Source of the DNA: Alphaproteobacteria bacterium
GTDB taxonomy: Bacteria > Pseudomonadota > Alphaproteobacteria > Micropepsales > Micropepsaceae
Assembly: GCA_028869355.1 (NCBI GenBank)
Contig: JAGWSK010000099.1
Coordinates: 1-7,587, forward strand
DNA length: 7,587 nt
Reading direction: 5' to 3'
Position numbers and translations under genes: made by a program. Numbering within the stretch: position 1 is the stretch's first letter; each line of letters starts with the position of its first letter. The notes below the pieces were generated by a model, which saw only the letters and a program-made list of their open reading frames with translations, did not search any database and was not told the origin of the DNA. Shown here one piece after another: positions 1-4,925 of the stretch.

Positions 1-261
1 ACCGCGTCCTGGACCAAGCTCGACCAGGTGGAAGCGCCGGGGCCTGCCGTGGTCTTCCCACAGTTGGACGAAGAACAGCCCAATCAGCTCGCCGAAAATC
101 TGGCTGATTTCGGGCGCCGTGACGAAGTCGGCGGATATCGGATTGCGGCGCACGTAATAGCCGAACTCAGGATCGGTCAGCGCAATGCGCATGAATTCGC
201 CGACGCTGATCGGTCCTTGCGCGGCGATAATCCGGCGGATTTCGCGCGTGCAGCCGGTCAC
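1..261 (-). CDS. MidA-family SAM-dependent methyltransferase, N-terminal part (runs off the window)
   Basis: The first 87 residues of a class I SAM-dependent methyltransferase of the MidA/NDUFAF7 family (DUF185) are visible; the rest lies beyond the left edge. Recognisable family blocks are GPISVGEFMRIALTDPEFGYY (about residues 16-36), DFVTAPEISQIFGELIG (45-61) and ELGPGRG (81-87). The last is the start of the SAM-binding motif I. In mitochondria NDUFAF7 methylates an arginine of the complex I NDUFS2 subunit; the bacterial role is presumed similar but is less established. The start is GTG at 259-261. An in-frame TAA lies only four codons further upstream, so no earlier start is possible. The GTG shares GTGA with the lgt stop, which implies translational coupling. 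Downstream family neighbours such as pgeF cannot be seen here. Confidence 0.88.
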   Translation of the reverse strand, partial: MTGCTREIRRIIAAQGPISVGEFMRIALTDPEFGYYVRRNPISADFVTAPEISQIFGELIGLFFVQLWEDHGRPRRFHLVELGPGRG

Positions 262-1181
262 GTCGTGACTTTATTCGGCTGCCTGCCCACGGTCCCGGTC
301 TGGGTCCGCTGATGATAGGCGTACCAGAACAGCAGTGCGGCAGCGATCCACATCGGGAGGCTCAACGCCTGGCCCATGCTGAACCAGCCATAAATCTTCG
401 ACTCCGAGTCGCGGAAGAACTCGGCGACGAAGCGGAACACGCCATAAAGGGCGAGAAACCACGCAATGACCGCTCCGGGCCGCCGATGGATTTGGCCCCT
501 GACGACGAGGAAATACAGGCTCAGGAACAGCAGCACCCCTTCCATGCCTGCTTCGTAGAGCTGGCTCGGATGCCTTGGGACGCCCGGCGGGAAAGCATTG
601 GGGAACACCATGGCCCAGGGCACATCGGTGATCTTTCCCCACAGTTCACCGTTGATGAAGTTTGCGATCCGGCCGAAGAAAAGTCCGATCGGGGTTGCGG
701 CTGCGATCAGGTCAGCGATGGCCATCAGGCGCAATTTGCGGCTGCGGCAGAACATCACGACGGCAATGACAACGCCGATCAATCCGCCATGGAAGGACAT
801 CCCGCCTTCCCAGGCGGCAACGATCTTGATCGGATCGCTGAAATAGGCTTCCGGGAGGCCACCGCAGGCGGGCGCTCCATGACCGGCAAATCCGCAATAG
901 AGCAAGCCGTAGAGCAGCACATAGCCAAGCCGGCCGCCGATAATGACGCCCAGGGTGACCCAGACGAAGAGATCGCCGATGTCGTCCGCCGTGGCCGGCG
1001 GCTTGCCGTTAAATGGCGCACCCGCCCAGAGATATTTGGTCCGCAGCAGGCGGACGACATAGGCCCAGCCGAGCAACAGACCGGTAATATAGGAAAGGGC
1101 GTACCATCGAATACTGATCGGCCCCCAAATATGGATAAGAACCGGGTCGATATTGGGATAAGGTATAACGGTTTCGATCAT
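258..1181 (-). CDS. lgt: Phosphatidylglycerol--prolipoprotein diacylglyceryl transferase (Lgt)
   Basis: Lgt is an integral inner-membrane enzyme. It transfers the diacylglyceryl group of phosphatidylglycerol to the lipobox cysteine of prolipoproteins, the first step of bacterial lipoprotein maturation. The 307-residue product shows the family signature EGGMSFHGGLIG (125-136) with the essential His131. The GRIANFINGELWG block (170-182) carries Arg171, Asn174 and Gly182, and RHPSQLYEA lies at 203-211. Arg250 and Glu254 in YGVFRFVAEFFR correspond to E. coli Arg239 and Glu243. Several hydrophobic membrane segments are evident, for example 69-92, 134-145, 215-227 and 277-289. There is an unusual stretch of about 20 residues with two cysteines before the signature (C96, C106). 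The start is ATG at 1179-1181, just before the first family residues; no strong Shine-Dalgarno sequence is seen. The stop overlaps the midA-like GTG by four bases, so the two are probably co-transcribed. Confidence 0.97.
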   Translation of the reverse strand: MIETVIPYPNIDPVLIHIWGPISIRWYALSYITGLLLGWAYVVRLLRTKYLWAGAPFNGKPPATADDIGDLFVWVTLGVIIGGRLGYVLLYGLLYCGFAGHGAPACGGLPEAYFSDPIKIVAAWEGGMSFHGGLIGVVIAVVMFCRSRKLRLMAIADLIAAATPIGLFFGRIANFINGELWGKITDVPWAMVFPNAFPPGVPRHPSQLYEAGMEGVLLFLSLYFLVVRGQIHRRPGAVIAWFLALYGVFRFVAEFFRDSESKIYGWFSMGQALSLPMWIAAALLFWYAYHQRTQTGTVGRQPNKVTT

Positions 1182-1202
1182 GGCATCGCGGATATAAAGG
1201 CC

Positions 1203-1236
1203 GTTCTAGCTCGCGCGCCGGAACTGGCCGTGTCAA
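1203..1236 (-). promoter_or_regulatory. Weak candidate promoter elements for lgt
   Basis: Reading toward lgt, TTGACA (1236-1231) resembles a -35 box. GCTAGAAC (1210-1203) fits the alphaproteobacterial -10 consensus GCTANAWC known from Caulobacter. The 20-base gap between them is too long for a standard pairing, so only one of the two may be real. If the -10 is used, the lgt leader would be only about 15-20 bases. The rest of the divergent gap (1182-1337) shows no clear hairpin. It does hold repeats of AACATT at 1253, 1261 and 1282. Confidence 0.3.
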
Positions 1237-1337
1237 TACGGGACAACGCCGTAACATTTGAACATTTCGTGCCTTTCCGGGAACATTGGCCGCTTGTGCT
1301 GTCGCCCGCCATGGCGCATAGGAACATGGTTCGAGAG

Positions 1338-1655
1338 ATGCAGACCGACAACCGCTTTCTGGATGGCATGGCCCGTTTCCTGACCGATGCGGCGGGTGCG
1401 GCTCAGGCGTTCCGCGCGGAAATGGAGACCATGGTCAAGGCGCGTTTTGAGCGCCTGATTTCCGACCTTGATCTGGTCCAGCGCGACGAATTTGAAGCGG
1501 TCAAGGCGATGGCAGCCCGGGCACGAGTGGAGAACGAAAAACTTGCGGCACGTGTGGCCAAACTGGAAGCGGCTCTGGGCACCGCAAAGGCGCCACGGGG
1601 GCGGTCTTCCGTCCGCGAAGCTCCATCCGGCAAGCGCGCGAAAGGAAACCTGTGA
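1338..1655 (+). CDS. ubiK: UbiK-like ubiquinone biosynthesis accessory factor (BMFP domain)
   Basis: A 105-residue protein of the BMFP/YqiC family. In enterobacteria UbiK interacts with UbiJ and promotes aerobic ubiquinone biosynthesis; the Brucella homologue was first described as a membrane-fusogenic protein. The family pattern is clear. MQTDNRFLDGMARFLTDAAG at the N terminus is followed by an amphipathic segment, then LDLVQRDEFEAVKAMAARAR (44-63), and then a coiled coil VENEKLAARVAKLEAALG (64-81). The tail (82-105) is basic and low in complexity (about K84-K102), slightly longer than in short family members. The start at 1338 was chosen because alphaproteobacterial homologues begin with this MQT..NR block. 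In-frame ATGs at 1311 and 1323-1326 are possible, and no start has a strong ribosome-binding site. The gene is divergent from lgt and precedes ybjN and proC on the same strand. The symbol is assigned by family, not by tested function. Confidence 0.85.
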   Translation: MQTDNRFLDGMARFLTDAAGAAQAFRAEMETMVKARFERLISDLDLVQRDEFEAVKAMAARARVENEKLAARVAKLEAALGTAKAPRGRSSVREAPSGKRAKGNL

Positions 1656-1700
1656 ATTGCTGAATCCGTTCACGGTTCGATTCGCAACCGCACGGGGGCG

Positions 1701-1742
1701 GGCCTTGTCAGGCCTCAAAATCTTGTGTCAGGCTGACACAAG
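1701..1742 (+). promoter_or_regulatory. Two adjacent dyads upstream of the ybjN-domain gene (operator or leader hairpins)
   Basis: Between ubiK and ybjN lies a perfect dyad with 10-base arms, CTTGTGTCAG (1722-1731) and CTGACACAAG (1733-1742), separated by a single G. A smaller dyad precedes it: GGCCT (1701-1705) and AGGCC (1710-1714) around a TGTC loop. Both contain a TTGTCAGG or TGTCAGG core, so the smaller one also looks like a repeat of half of the larger. No T-run follows, so an intrinsic terminator of ubiK is unlikely. The larger dyad could bind a dimeric regulator, or form an RNA hairpin (8-bp stem, AGGCT loop) about 22 bases before the ybjN Shine-Dalgarno sequence. I do not recognise it as the site of a particular regulator. 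Confidence 0.55.
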
Positions 1743-1774
1743 TGCTTCGTTCCAACGTGCCTCCAGGTAAGACC

Positions 1775-2275
1775 ATGAAGCTAGCTGCTGCCGAACAAAC
1801 GCCGGTGCCAGAGCATCCCCTTGACATGCTCGAACAATCCGTCGAGGAGAATGGCTGGCCGTTCGAGCGGTCCGCCAAGGACGAGATCAACCTGACGGTC
1901 GGCGGACGCTGGTGCGATTATCACCTCTGCTTCACCTGGAGAGAGGACCTGCAGGCGCTGCATGTCTCGGCCGGGTTTGAGATGCGTGTCACCAAAGAGC
2001 GCCGGGCCGAGATCGCGGAACTGCTGGTCTCCATCAATTCGCAGCTCTGGCTCGGGCATTTTGACTTATGGGCCGATGACGGGACGGTACTGTTCCGGCA
2101 TGTGCTGATATTCCCCGATTCCCATGTCAGCTCGGCTCAGTGCGAAGCCTTGCTGCAATTGGCAGTCGAAGCTTGCGAACATTACTATCCCGCATTCCAG
2201 TTCGTGCTGTGGGGCGGCAAGAGCGCAAAAGAAGCTTTGCAAGCCGCCATACTGGAATGTGCGGGCCAGGCCTGA
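1775..2275 (+). CDS. YbjN domain-containing protein
   Basis: A 166-residue cytoplasmic protein with a YbjN-type domain, a fold related to type III secretion chaperones. Visible features are an N-terminal helix (PLDMLEQSVEENGWPFER, 15-32), a beta-rich centre with GGRWCDYHLCFTWREDLQALHVSAGFEMRV (43-72), a helix KERRAEIAELLVSINSQLWLGHFDLW (74-99), and LFRHVLIFPD (106-115). A helical C terminus follows. In E. coli, YbjN overexpression affects motility and stress responses, but the molecular role of alphaproteobacterial members is not known. The start was placed at ATG 1775 because AGGTAAG lies at good spacing (AGG at 1765-1767). An upstream in-frame GTG at 1742 falls inside the dyad and is less likely. 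proC begins 15 bases downstream, and YbjN-proC pairs are common in alphaproteobacteria. Confidence 0.87.
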   Translation: MKLAAAEQTPVPEHPLDMLEQSVEENGWPFERSAKDEINLTVGGRWCDYHLCFTWREDLQALHVSAGFEMRVTKERRAEIAELLVSINSQLWLGHFDLWADDGTVLFRHVLIFPDSHVSSAQCEALLQLAVEACEHYYPAFQFVLWGGKSAKEALQAAILECAGQA

Positions 2276-2290
2276 CCGGGCCGCACAGCC

Positions 2291-3118
2291 TTGCCCAGCC
2301 GCAATAGTTCGGTCCTGCTCGTGGGAGCAGGCAGGATGGGCTCAGCCCTGCTTCGCGGCTGGGTTGCGGCACGAAAGCTGGACAAGATTTATGTCGTCGA
2401 GCCGTATCCATCGGACACGGTGAATCAGCTCGCGGGGGACAAAGCGATTGAGCTGATTGCGGAATCCGGGCTTCGGCAAATTCCGGAGATCGCAGCAGCG
2501 GTTCTCGCCATGAAGCCGCAAACCATCAAGGCGGAAAGCGGGTTGCTGCAGGAGCTGGGTTTACATGCGCCGCTGGTGCTCTCTATCGCAGCCGGCGTGA
2601 CCACCAGTCATCTGATGGCGCAGCTCGGGCGCAAACCGCGCGTGGTGCGAGCGATGCCGAACACACCGGGCGCCATCGGCAAGGGCATTACGGTGCTTTA
2701 TGCCGGCCCTGAGGTTGAACCCGCAGACAGACGGCTCGCACAGTCGCTGATGTCCGCATTCGGCGAAATCCTGTGGCTGAAGGACGAAGCGCTGCTCGAC
2801 GCGGTGACTGCGGTTTCGGGCTCCGGTCCGGCCTATGTTTTCCTGATGGTGGAGGCTTTGGCAGCGGCGGGGCGGGCGGAAGGACTGGACGCCGCAACCG
2901 CGGAGAGGCTCGCCCGGTTCACCGTGTCAGGCGCTGGCGCGCTGGTTGCGAATGATCCGCGTCCGGCGGAAGACTTGCGCCGCGACGTGACCAGCCCCGG
3001 GGGGACGACCGAAGCGGCGCTCGGCGTATTGACCGCCCCGGACGGATTGGTGAATCTCATGAAGCGCGCTGTTGCGGCGGCAACCGAACGCGGAAAAGCC
3101 CTCGGCAAAAACAACTAG
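2291..3118 (+). CDS. proC: Pyrroline-5-carboxylate reductase (ProC)
   Basis: ProC catalyses the NAD(P)H-dependent reduction of 1-pyrroline-5-carboxylate to L-proline, the last step of proline biosynthesis, in the cytoplasm. The 275-residue product has the Rossmann motif LLVGAGRMGSALLRGW (9-24). It also has LAMKPQ (72-77), SIAAGVTTSHL (98-108), and RAMPNTPGAIGKG (120-132). The dimerisation and active-site part follows, with TAVSGSGPAYVFLMVEAL (173-190) and the P5CR signature region LRRDVTSPGGTTEAAL (229-244). Length is normal for the family. The only usable start is TTG at 2291: the ybjN TGA at 2273 is in the same frame, and the next codons already belong to the conserved first strand. The 15-base gap to ybjN and the poor ribosome-binding site suggest coupling to ybjN translation. 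The stop lies at the edge of the palindromic element at 3117-3270. Confidence 0.97.
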   Translation: MPSRNSSVLLVGAGRMGSALLRGWVAARKLDKIYVVEPYPSDTVNQLAGDKAIELIAESGLRQIPEIAAAVLAMKPQTIKAESGLLQELGLHAPLVLSIAAGVTTSHLMAQLGRKPRVVRAMPNTPGAIGKGITVLYAGPEVEPADRRLAQSLMSAFGEILWLKDEALLDAVTAVSGSGPAYVFLMVEALAAAGRAEGLDAATAERLARFTVSGAGALVANDPRPAEDLRRDVTSPGGTTEAALGVLTAPDGLVNLMKRAVAAATERGKALGKNN

Positions 3119-3270
3119 GAGCGAGAAGATAGGAGCGAGGAACGAGAGTGGCGACACGCCGCTTCCGGGCCCCATCGCGCGATCAGCAAGCGCCAGAGGC
3201 GATTGCAGCGCGATGGGATGCGGCCACCGAGAACGACAGAAATCTCGTTCCTCGCTCCTATTTCGCTCCT
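3117..3270. repeat. Nested palindromic intergenic element A
   Basis: This element occupies nearly the whole gap between convergent proC and the exported-protein gene. The outer arms are AGGAGCGA (3117-3124, overlapping the proC stop) with TCGCTCCT (3263-3270). Next is a perfect 19-bp pair at 3129-3147 and 3243-3261 with core ATAGGAGCGAGGAACGAG. Further in, GTGGC (3148-3152) pairs with GCCAC (3223-3227), and CCCATCGCGC (3171-3180) pairs with GCGCGATGGG (3208-3217). The centre has a small CGCC/GGCG hairpin near 3191-3201. AGGAGCGAG also occurs as a direct repeat at 3117 and 3131. The element shares core motifs with element B near 6480-6600. Such folds resemble REP/BIME, RIME or MITE-type elements. 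A role as a bidirectional terminator for the two converging genes is plausible but inferred. Confidence 0.75.
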
Positions 3271-3279
3271 GTTTTGTCA

Positions 3280-3720
3280 CTACTCCGACGCTATCTGGCC
3301 AGTCGGCGCTATCGCGCCGCCCGCGTCCGGGAAGCGGACCACGACATGCCCGGGAACATGGACGGTAACTGTCTTCTCTCCGGCGTCGGCGACATTCGCA
3401 GCCACGCGATAGGTGCCCGGGGGCAGCATCATCAGCACCCACGGACCACCACAGTGCACGGACAGATTCTGCCCGTTACCGGTGACATTCACGGTTTCAT
3501 CGCCGAGATACTGTCCGCCATGACCGGCGAATTCCAGGCGCAGTGAATAATCCTTCCATTCCGGGTTCATGCGCGCGTCGCTGGTGACGCCGGTGCACAT
3601 GGTCTGAATGCCGTTGACATCCATGGATTTGCCGTCGGGAAGCGAGTCGCTTTGCGCGTAAGCCACTCCCGTCGCTGCCAATCCGGCAAGCAGGAACGCA
3701 ACTTTGGGTGCGAATCTCAT
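3280..3720 (-). CDS. Small exported protein of unknown function
   Basis: A 146-residue protein with a clear Sec signal peptide: a short basic N terminus (MRFAPK), a hydrophobic core (VAFLLAGLAATGV) and a likely signal peptidase I site AYA|QS after residue 22. The mature part is rich in beta-type sequence. It contains GIQTMCTGVTSDARMNPEWKDYSLRLEFAGHGGQYLGD (37-74), HCGGPWVLMMLPPGTYRV (89-106), and a closing KTVTVHVPGHVVVRF (116-130). The two cysteines, C42 and C90, could form a disulfide in the periplasm. The LPPGTYRV block resembles the carboxypeptidase-regulatory-like / transthyretin-type beta-sandwich found in many secreted proteins; that resemblance is my inference. An excellent Shine-Dalgarno sequence, AAGGAG (3732-3727), precedes the ATG by six bases. 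No lipobox is present. The gene stands alone, convergent with proC, so context gives no function. Confidence 0.82.
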   Translation of the reverse strand: MRFAPKVAFLLAGLAATGVAYAQSDSLPDGKSMDVNGIQTMCTGVTSDARMNPEWKDYSLRLEFAGHGGQYLGDETVNVTGNGQNLSVHCGGPWVLMMLPPGTYRVAANVADAGEKTVTVHVPGHVVVRFPDAGGAIAPTGQIASE

Positions 3721-3781
3721 CTGTGTCTCCTTTGCAATGCCTGCCCAAAAAGGGCGTGAGCACCACCTTTGCAGAGGAAAC

Positions 3782-3797
3782 GCCGCCCATGGGCGGC
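3782..3797. promoter_or_regulatory. 16-bp perfect palindrome
   Basis: GCCGCCCATGGGCGGC reads identically on both strands and lies in the divergent gap, about 60 bases upstream of the exported-protein ATG and about 40 bases before the csp promoter patch. It could be an operator acting on either gene. A G+C-rich palindrome of this size can also occur by chance, and no second copy is seen in the window. Confidence 0.25.
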
Positions 3798-3835
3798 CCG
3801 TTCCAGTGCGAGTTCCATCCCGGAAGCTGCGCCGG

Positions 3836-3874
3836 TTGACGAAAGCTTGAGTTTCGCTGTTATTTTTGTAATAT
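3836..3874 (+). promoter_or_regulatory. Putative csp promoter (A+T-rich patch)
   Basis: This is the most A+T-rich stretch of the gap between the exported-protein and csp genes. Two overlapping -35/-10 choices are visible. TTGACG (3836-3841) has TATTTT (3861-3866) at a long 19-base spacing. TTGAGT (3847-3852) has TAATAT (3869-3874) at 16 bases. CGAAA and TTTCG around 3841-3856 form a small dyad over the same site. Transcription from here would give csp a leader of about 150 bases, as is typical for cold-inducible csp genes. The rest of 3721-4032 shows no credible gene; a 62-codon open frame at 3769-3957 has no ribosome-binding site or protein-like features. Confidence 0.4.
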
Positions 3875-3980
3875 TAAACTGCAACGGTCTGTTCGAAGAA
3901 GCGCGCCTGTTTTGCCCTGACTCGCTTGAAATGCGCGCCCCGGACGAGACAGCTTAACTTCCAAACAGGATAGTTCCGGA

Positions 3981-4009
3981 GCAACGCGCCTGGCATGTTG
4001 CCTTGGCGC
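3981..4009 (+). promoter_or_regulatory. Interleaved pairing segments in the csp leader
   Basis: Four short segments lie in the order GCAAC (3981-3985), GCGCC (3986-3990), GTTGC (3997-4001), GGCGC (4005-4009). The first pairs with the third and the second with the fourth, so they form either a pseudoknot or two mutually exclusive hairpins. They end about 14 bases before the csp Shine-Dalgarno sequence GGGAG (4023-4027). Control of csp translation by leader structure is known for E. coli cspA; its operation here is inference. Confidence 0.35.
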
Positions 4010-4032
4010 CGGCGATTGAGCAGGGAGCAGTC

Positions 4033-4236
4033 ATGGCAGTCGGAACCGTCAAGTTTTTCAATACGGCAAAGGGGTATGGGTTCATTTCACCCGAGGGGGG
4101 AGGAAAGGATGTTTTTGTTCACGCCACGGCGGTTGAAGCCGCCGGCATGCGCACGTTGAACGAGGGGCAGAAGGTGGCGTTTGACATTCAGCCCGATGCG
4201 CGCGGCGCCAAGGCAGTCAATTTGCGCGCCGCCTGA
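4033..4236 (+). CDS. Cold-shock domain protein (CspA family)
   Basis: A 67-residue single cold-shock domain, the standard CspA length. It is a small five-stranded OB-fold that binds single-stranded RNA and DNA and acts as an RNA chaperone. RNP1 is visible as KGYGFIS (13-19) and RNP2 as VFVHATAV (27-34). The first strand GTVKFFN (4-10) carries the conserved aromatic residues. The Gly-rich insertion EGGGKD fits alphaproteobacterial members. The start is ATG 4033, preceded by GGGAG with a six-base gap; an upstream in-frame start at 4003 lacks a ribosome-binding site and would add non-family residues. The gene has its own long leader with a promoter-like patch and ends in a strong terminator, consistent with an autonomous transcript. 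Whether it is cold-induced, or growth-phase or constitutively expressed, cannot be told from the sequence. Confidence 0.95.
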   Translation: MAVGTVKFFNTAKGYGFISPEGGGKDVFVHATAVEAAGMRTLNEGQKVAFDIQPDARGAKAVNLRAA

Positions 4237-4258
4237 ACAGGCATTTCTCGAAACAGAC

Positions 4259-4292
4259 AGGGCGGCGCGGGAAACCTCGCCGCCCTTTTTTT
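4259..4292 (+). terminator. Intrinsic terminator after csp
   Basis: The stem AGGGCGGCG (4259-4267) pairs with CGCCGCCCT (4278-4286), with an inner GG/CC pair around a GAAA loop, followed immediately by a seven-base T-run (4286-4292). This is a textbook rho-independent terminator for csp. The Shine-Dalgarno sequence of the next gene begins only eight bases after the T-run. Confidence 0.92.
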
Positions 4293-4310
4293 GTCCTTTA
4301 GGAGAACGCG

Positions 4311-4925
4311 ATGCTGACTCTCCACCAAATGCAGGAATCGGGGAATTGCTACAAAGTGCGGCTGGCAGCCCGCGAGCTCGGAATCCCGCTTCGGTTGAAG
4401 GAATATCCGTTCGGCGCGGGCAAAACCCGCATGCCGGAATTCCTGGCGAAAAACCCGAATGGCCGCGTGCCGATGCTCGAACTGGACGATGGCCAATTCC
4501 TGCCGGAGTCGGGTGCGATCCTGTTCTATCTCGCGGAAGGTTCGCGATTACTGCCGAGTGACAAATTAGGCCGCGCGCAAGCGCTGCAATGGATGTTCTT
4601 CGAGCAATATGAACACGAACCTTACGTCGCCGTTGCCCGCCGCTGGCTGAAGTTTGAGACCAAACAGGCGCTCGCCGCAAAGCAGCATCTCGTCCCCGAA
4701 TGGCATGCGAAGGGCAATGCAGCACTCGGCGTCATGGAGAGTCATCTGGCAAAACGTGACTGGTTTGCCGGAGGGCAATACTCGATCGCGGACATCGCGC
4801 TATATGGATACACGCATGCCGCAGAAGACGGTGGATTTGACCTCGCGCGCTATCCGGCGATTTCGTCCTGGTTGAAACGCGTCGCTGCGCAGCCCAACTA
4901 CATAACGCTCGATGAAAGCTGGTGA
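4311..4925 (+). CDS. Glutathione S-transferase family protein
   Basis: A 204-residue cytoplasmic GST with both domains. The N-terminal thioredoxin-fold domain (about 1-76) has SGNCYKVRLAARELGI (10-25), where Ser10 or the nearby Cys13 is the likely catalytic position. It also has NPNGRVPMLEL (48-58) with the cis-proline Pro54, and the glutathione-binding ESGAILFYLA (66-75). The all-helical C-terminal domain has the hydrophobic-staple / N-capping motif YSIADIALYGYTH (157-169) with Asp161. Such enzymes conjugate glutathione to electrophiles or act in thiol chemistry; the substrate here is unknown. The start is ATG 4311 with AGGAGAA (4300-4306) as the ribosome-binding site. The gene lies 19 bases after the csp terminator T-run, which leaves no room for a separate promoter between the two. 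Its TGA overlaps the cutA ATG, so GST and CutA are probably made from one mRNA. Confidence 0.93.
   Translation: MLTLHQMQESGNCYKVRLAARELGIPLRLKEYPFGAGKTRMPEFLAKNPNGRVPMLELDDGQFLPESGAILFYLAEGSRLLPSDKLGRAQALQWMFFEQYEHEPYVAVARRWLKFETKQALAAKQHLVPEWHAKGNAALGVMESHLAKRDWFAGGQYSIADIALYGYTHAAEDGGFDLARYPAISSWLKRVAAQPNYITLDESW

Noticed and set aside
312..1337. Long plus-strand open frame (447 codons in total) running antisense through lgt into the UbiK frame
   Set aside because: Residues before about 1338 lie opposite clear Lgt motifs and have no family resemblance or ribosome-binding site; the frame is open because of high G+C codon use. Only the C-terminal UbiK part is real.
1233..1718. 161-codon minus-strand open frame over ubiK
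   Set aside because: It lies opposite a gene with clear family motifs, is basic and low in complexity, and has no ribosome-binding site.
3117..3270. Element A as a tRNA or structured ncRNA gene, or a CRISPR repeat
   Set aside because: There is no tRNA cloverleaf, T-loop or CCA pattern, and no regularly spaced direct repeats; the symmetry is that of a nested palindrome.
3769..3957. 62-codon open frame in the gap upstream of csp
   Set aside because: It has no ribosome-binding site, mixed composition and an overlap with the promoter-like patch; not a credible gene.
4087..4725. 212-codon minus-strand open frame across csp, its terminator and GST
   Set aside because: It crosses a strong intrinsic terminator and two well-supported genes on the other strand; it is a shadow frame.
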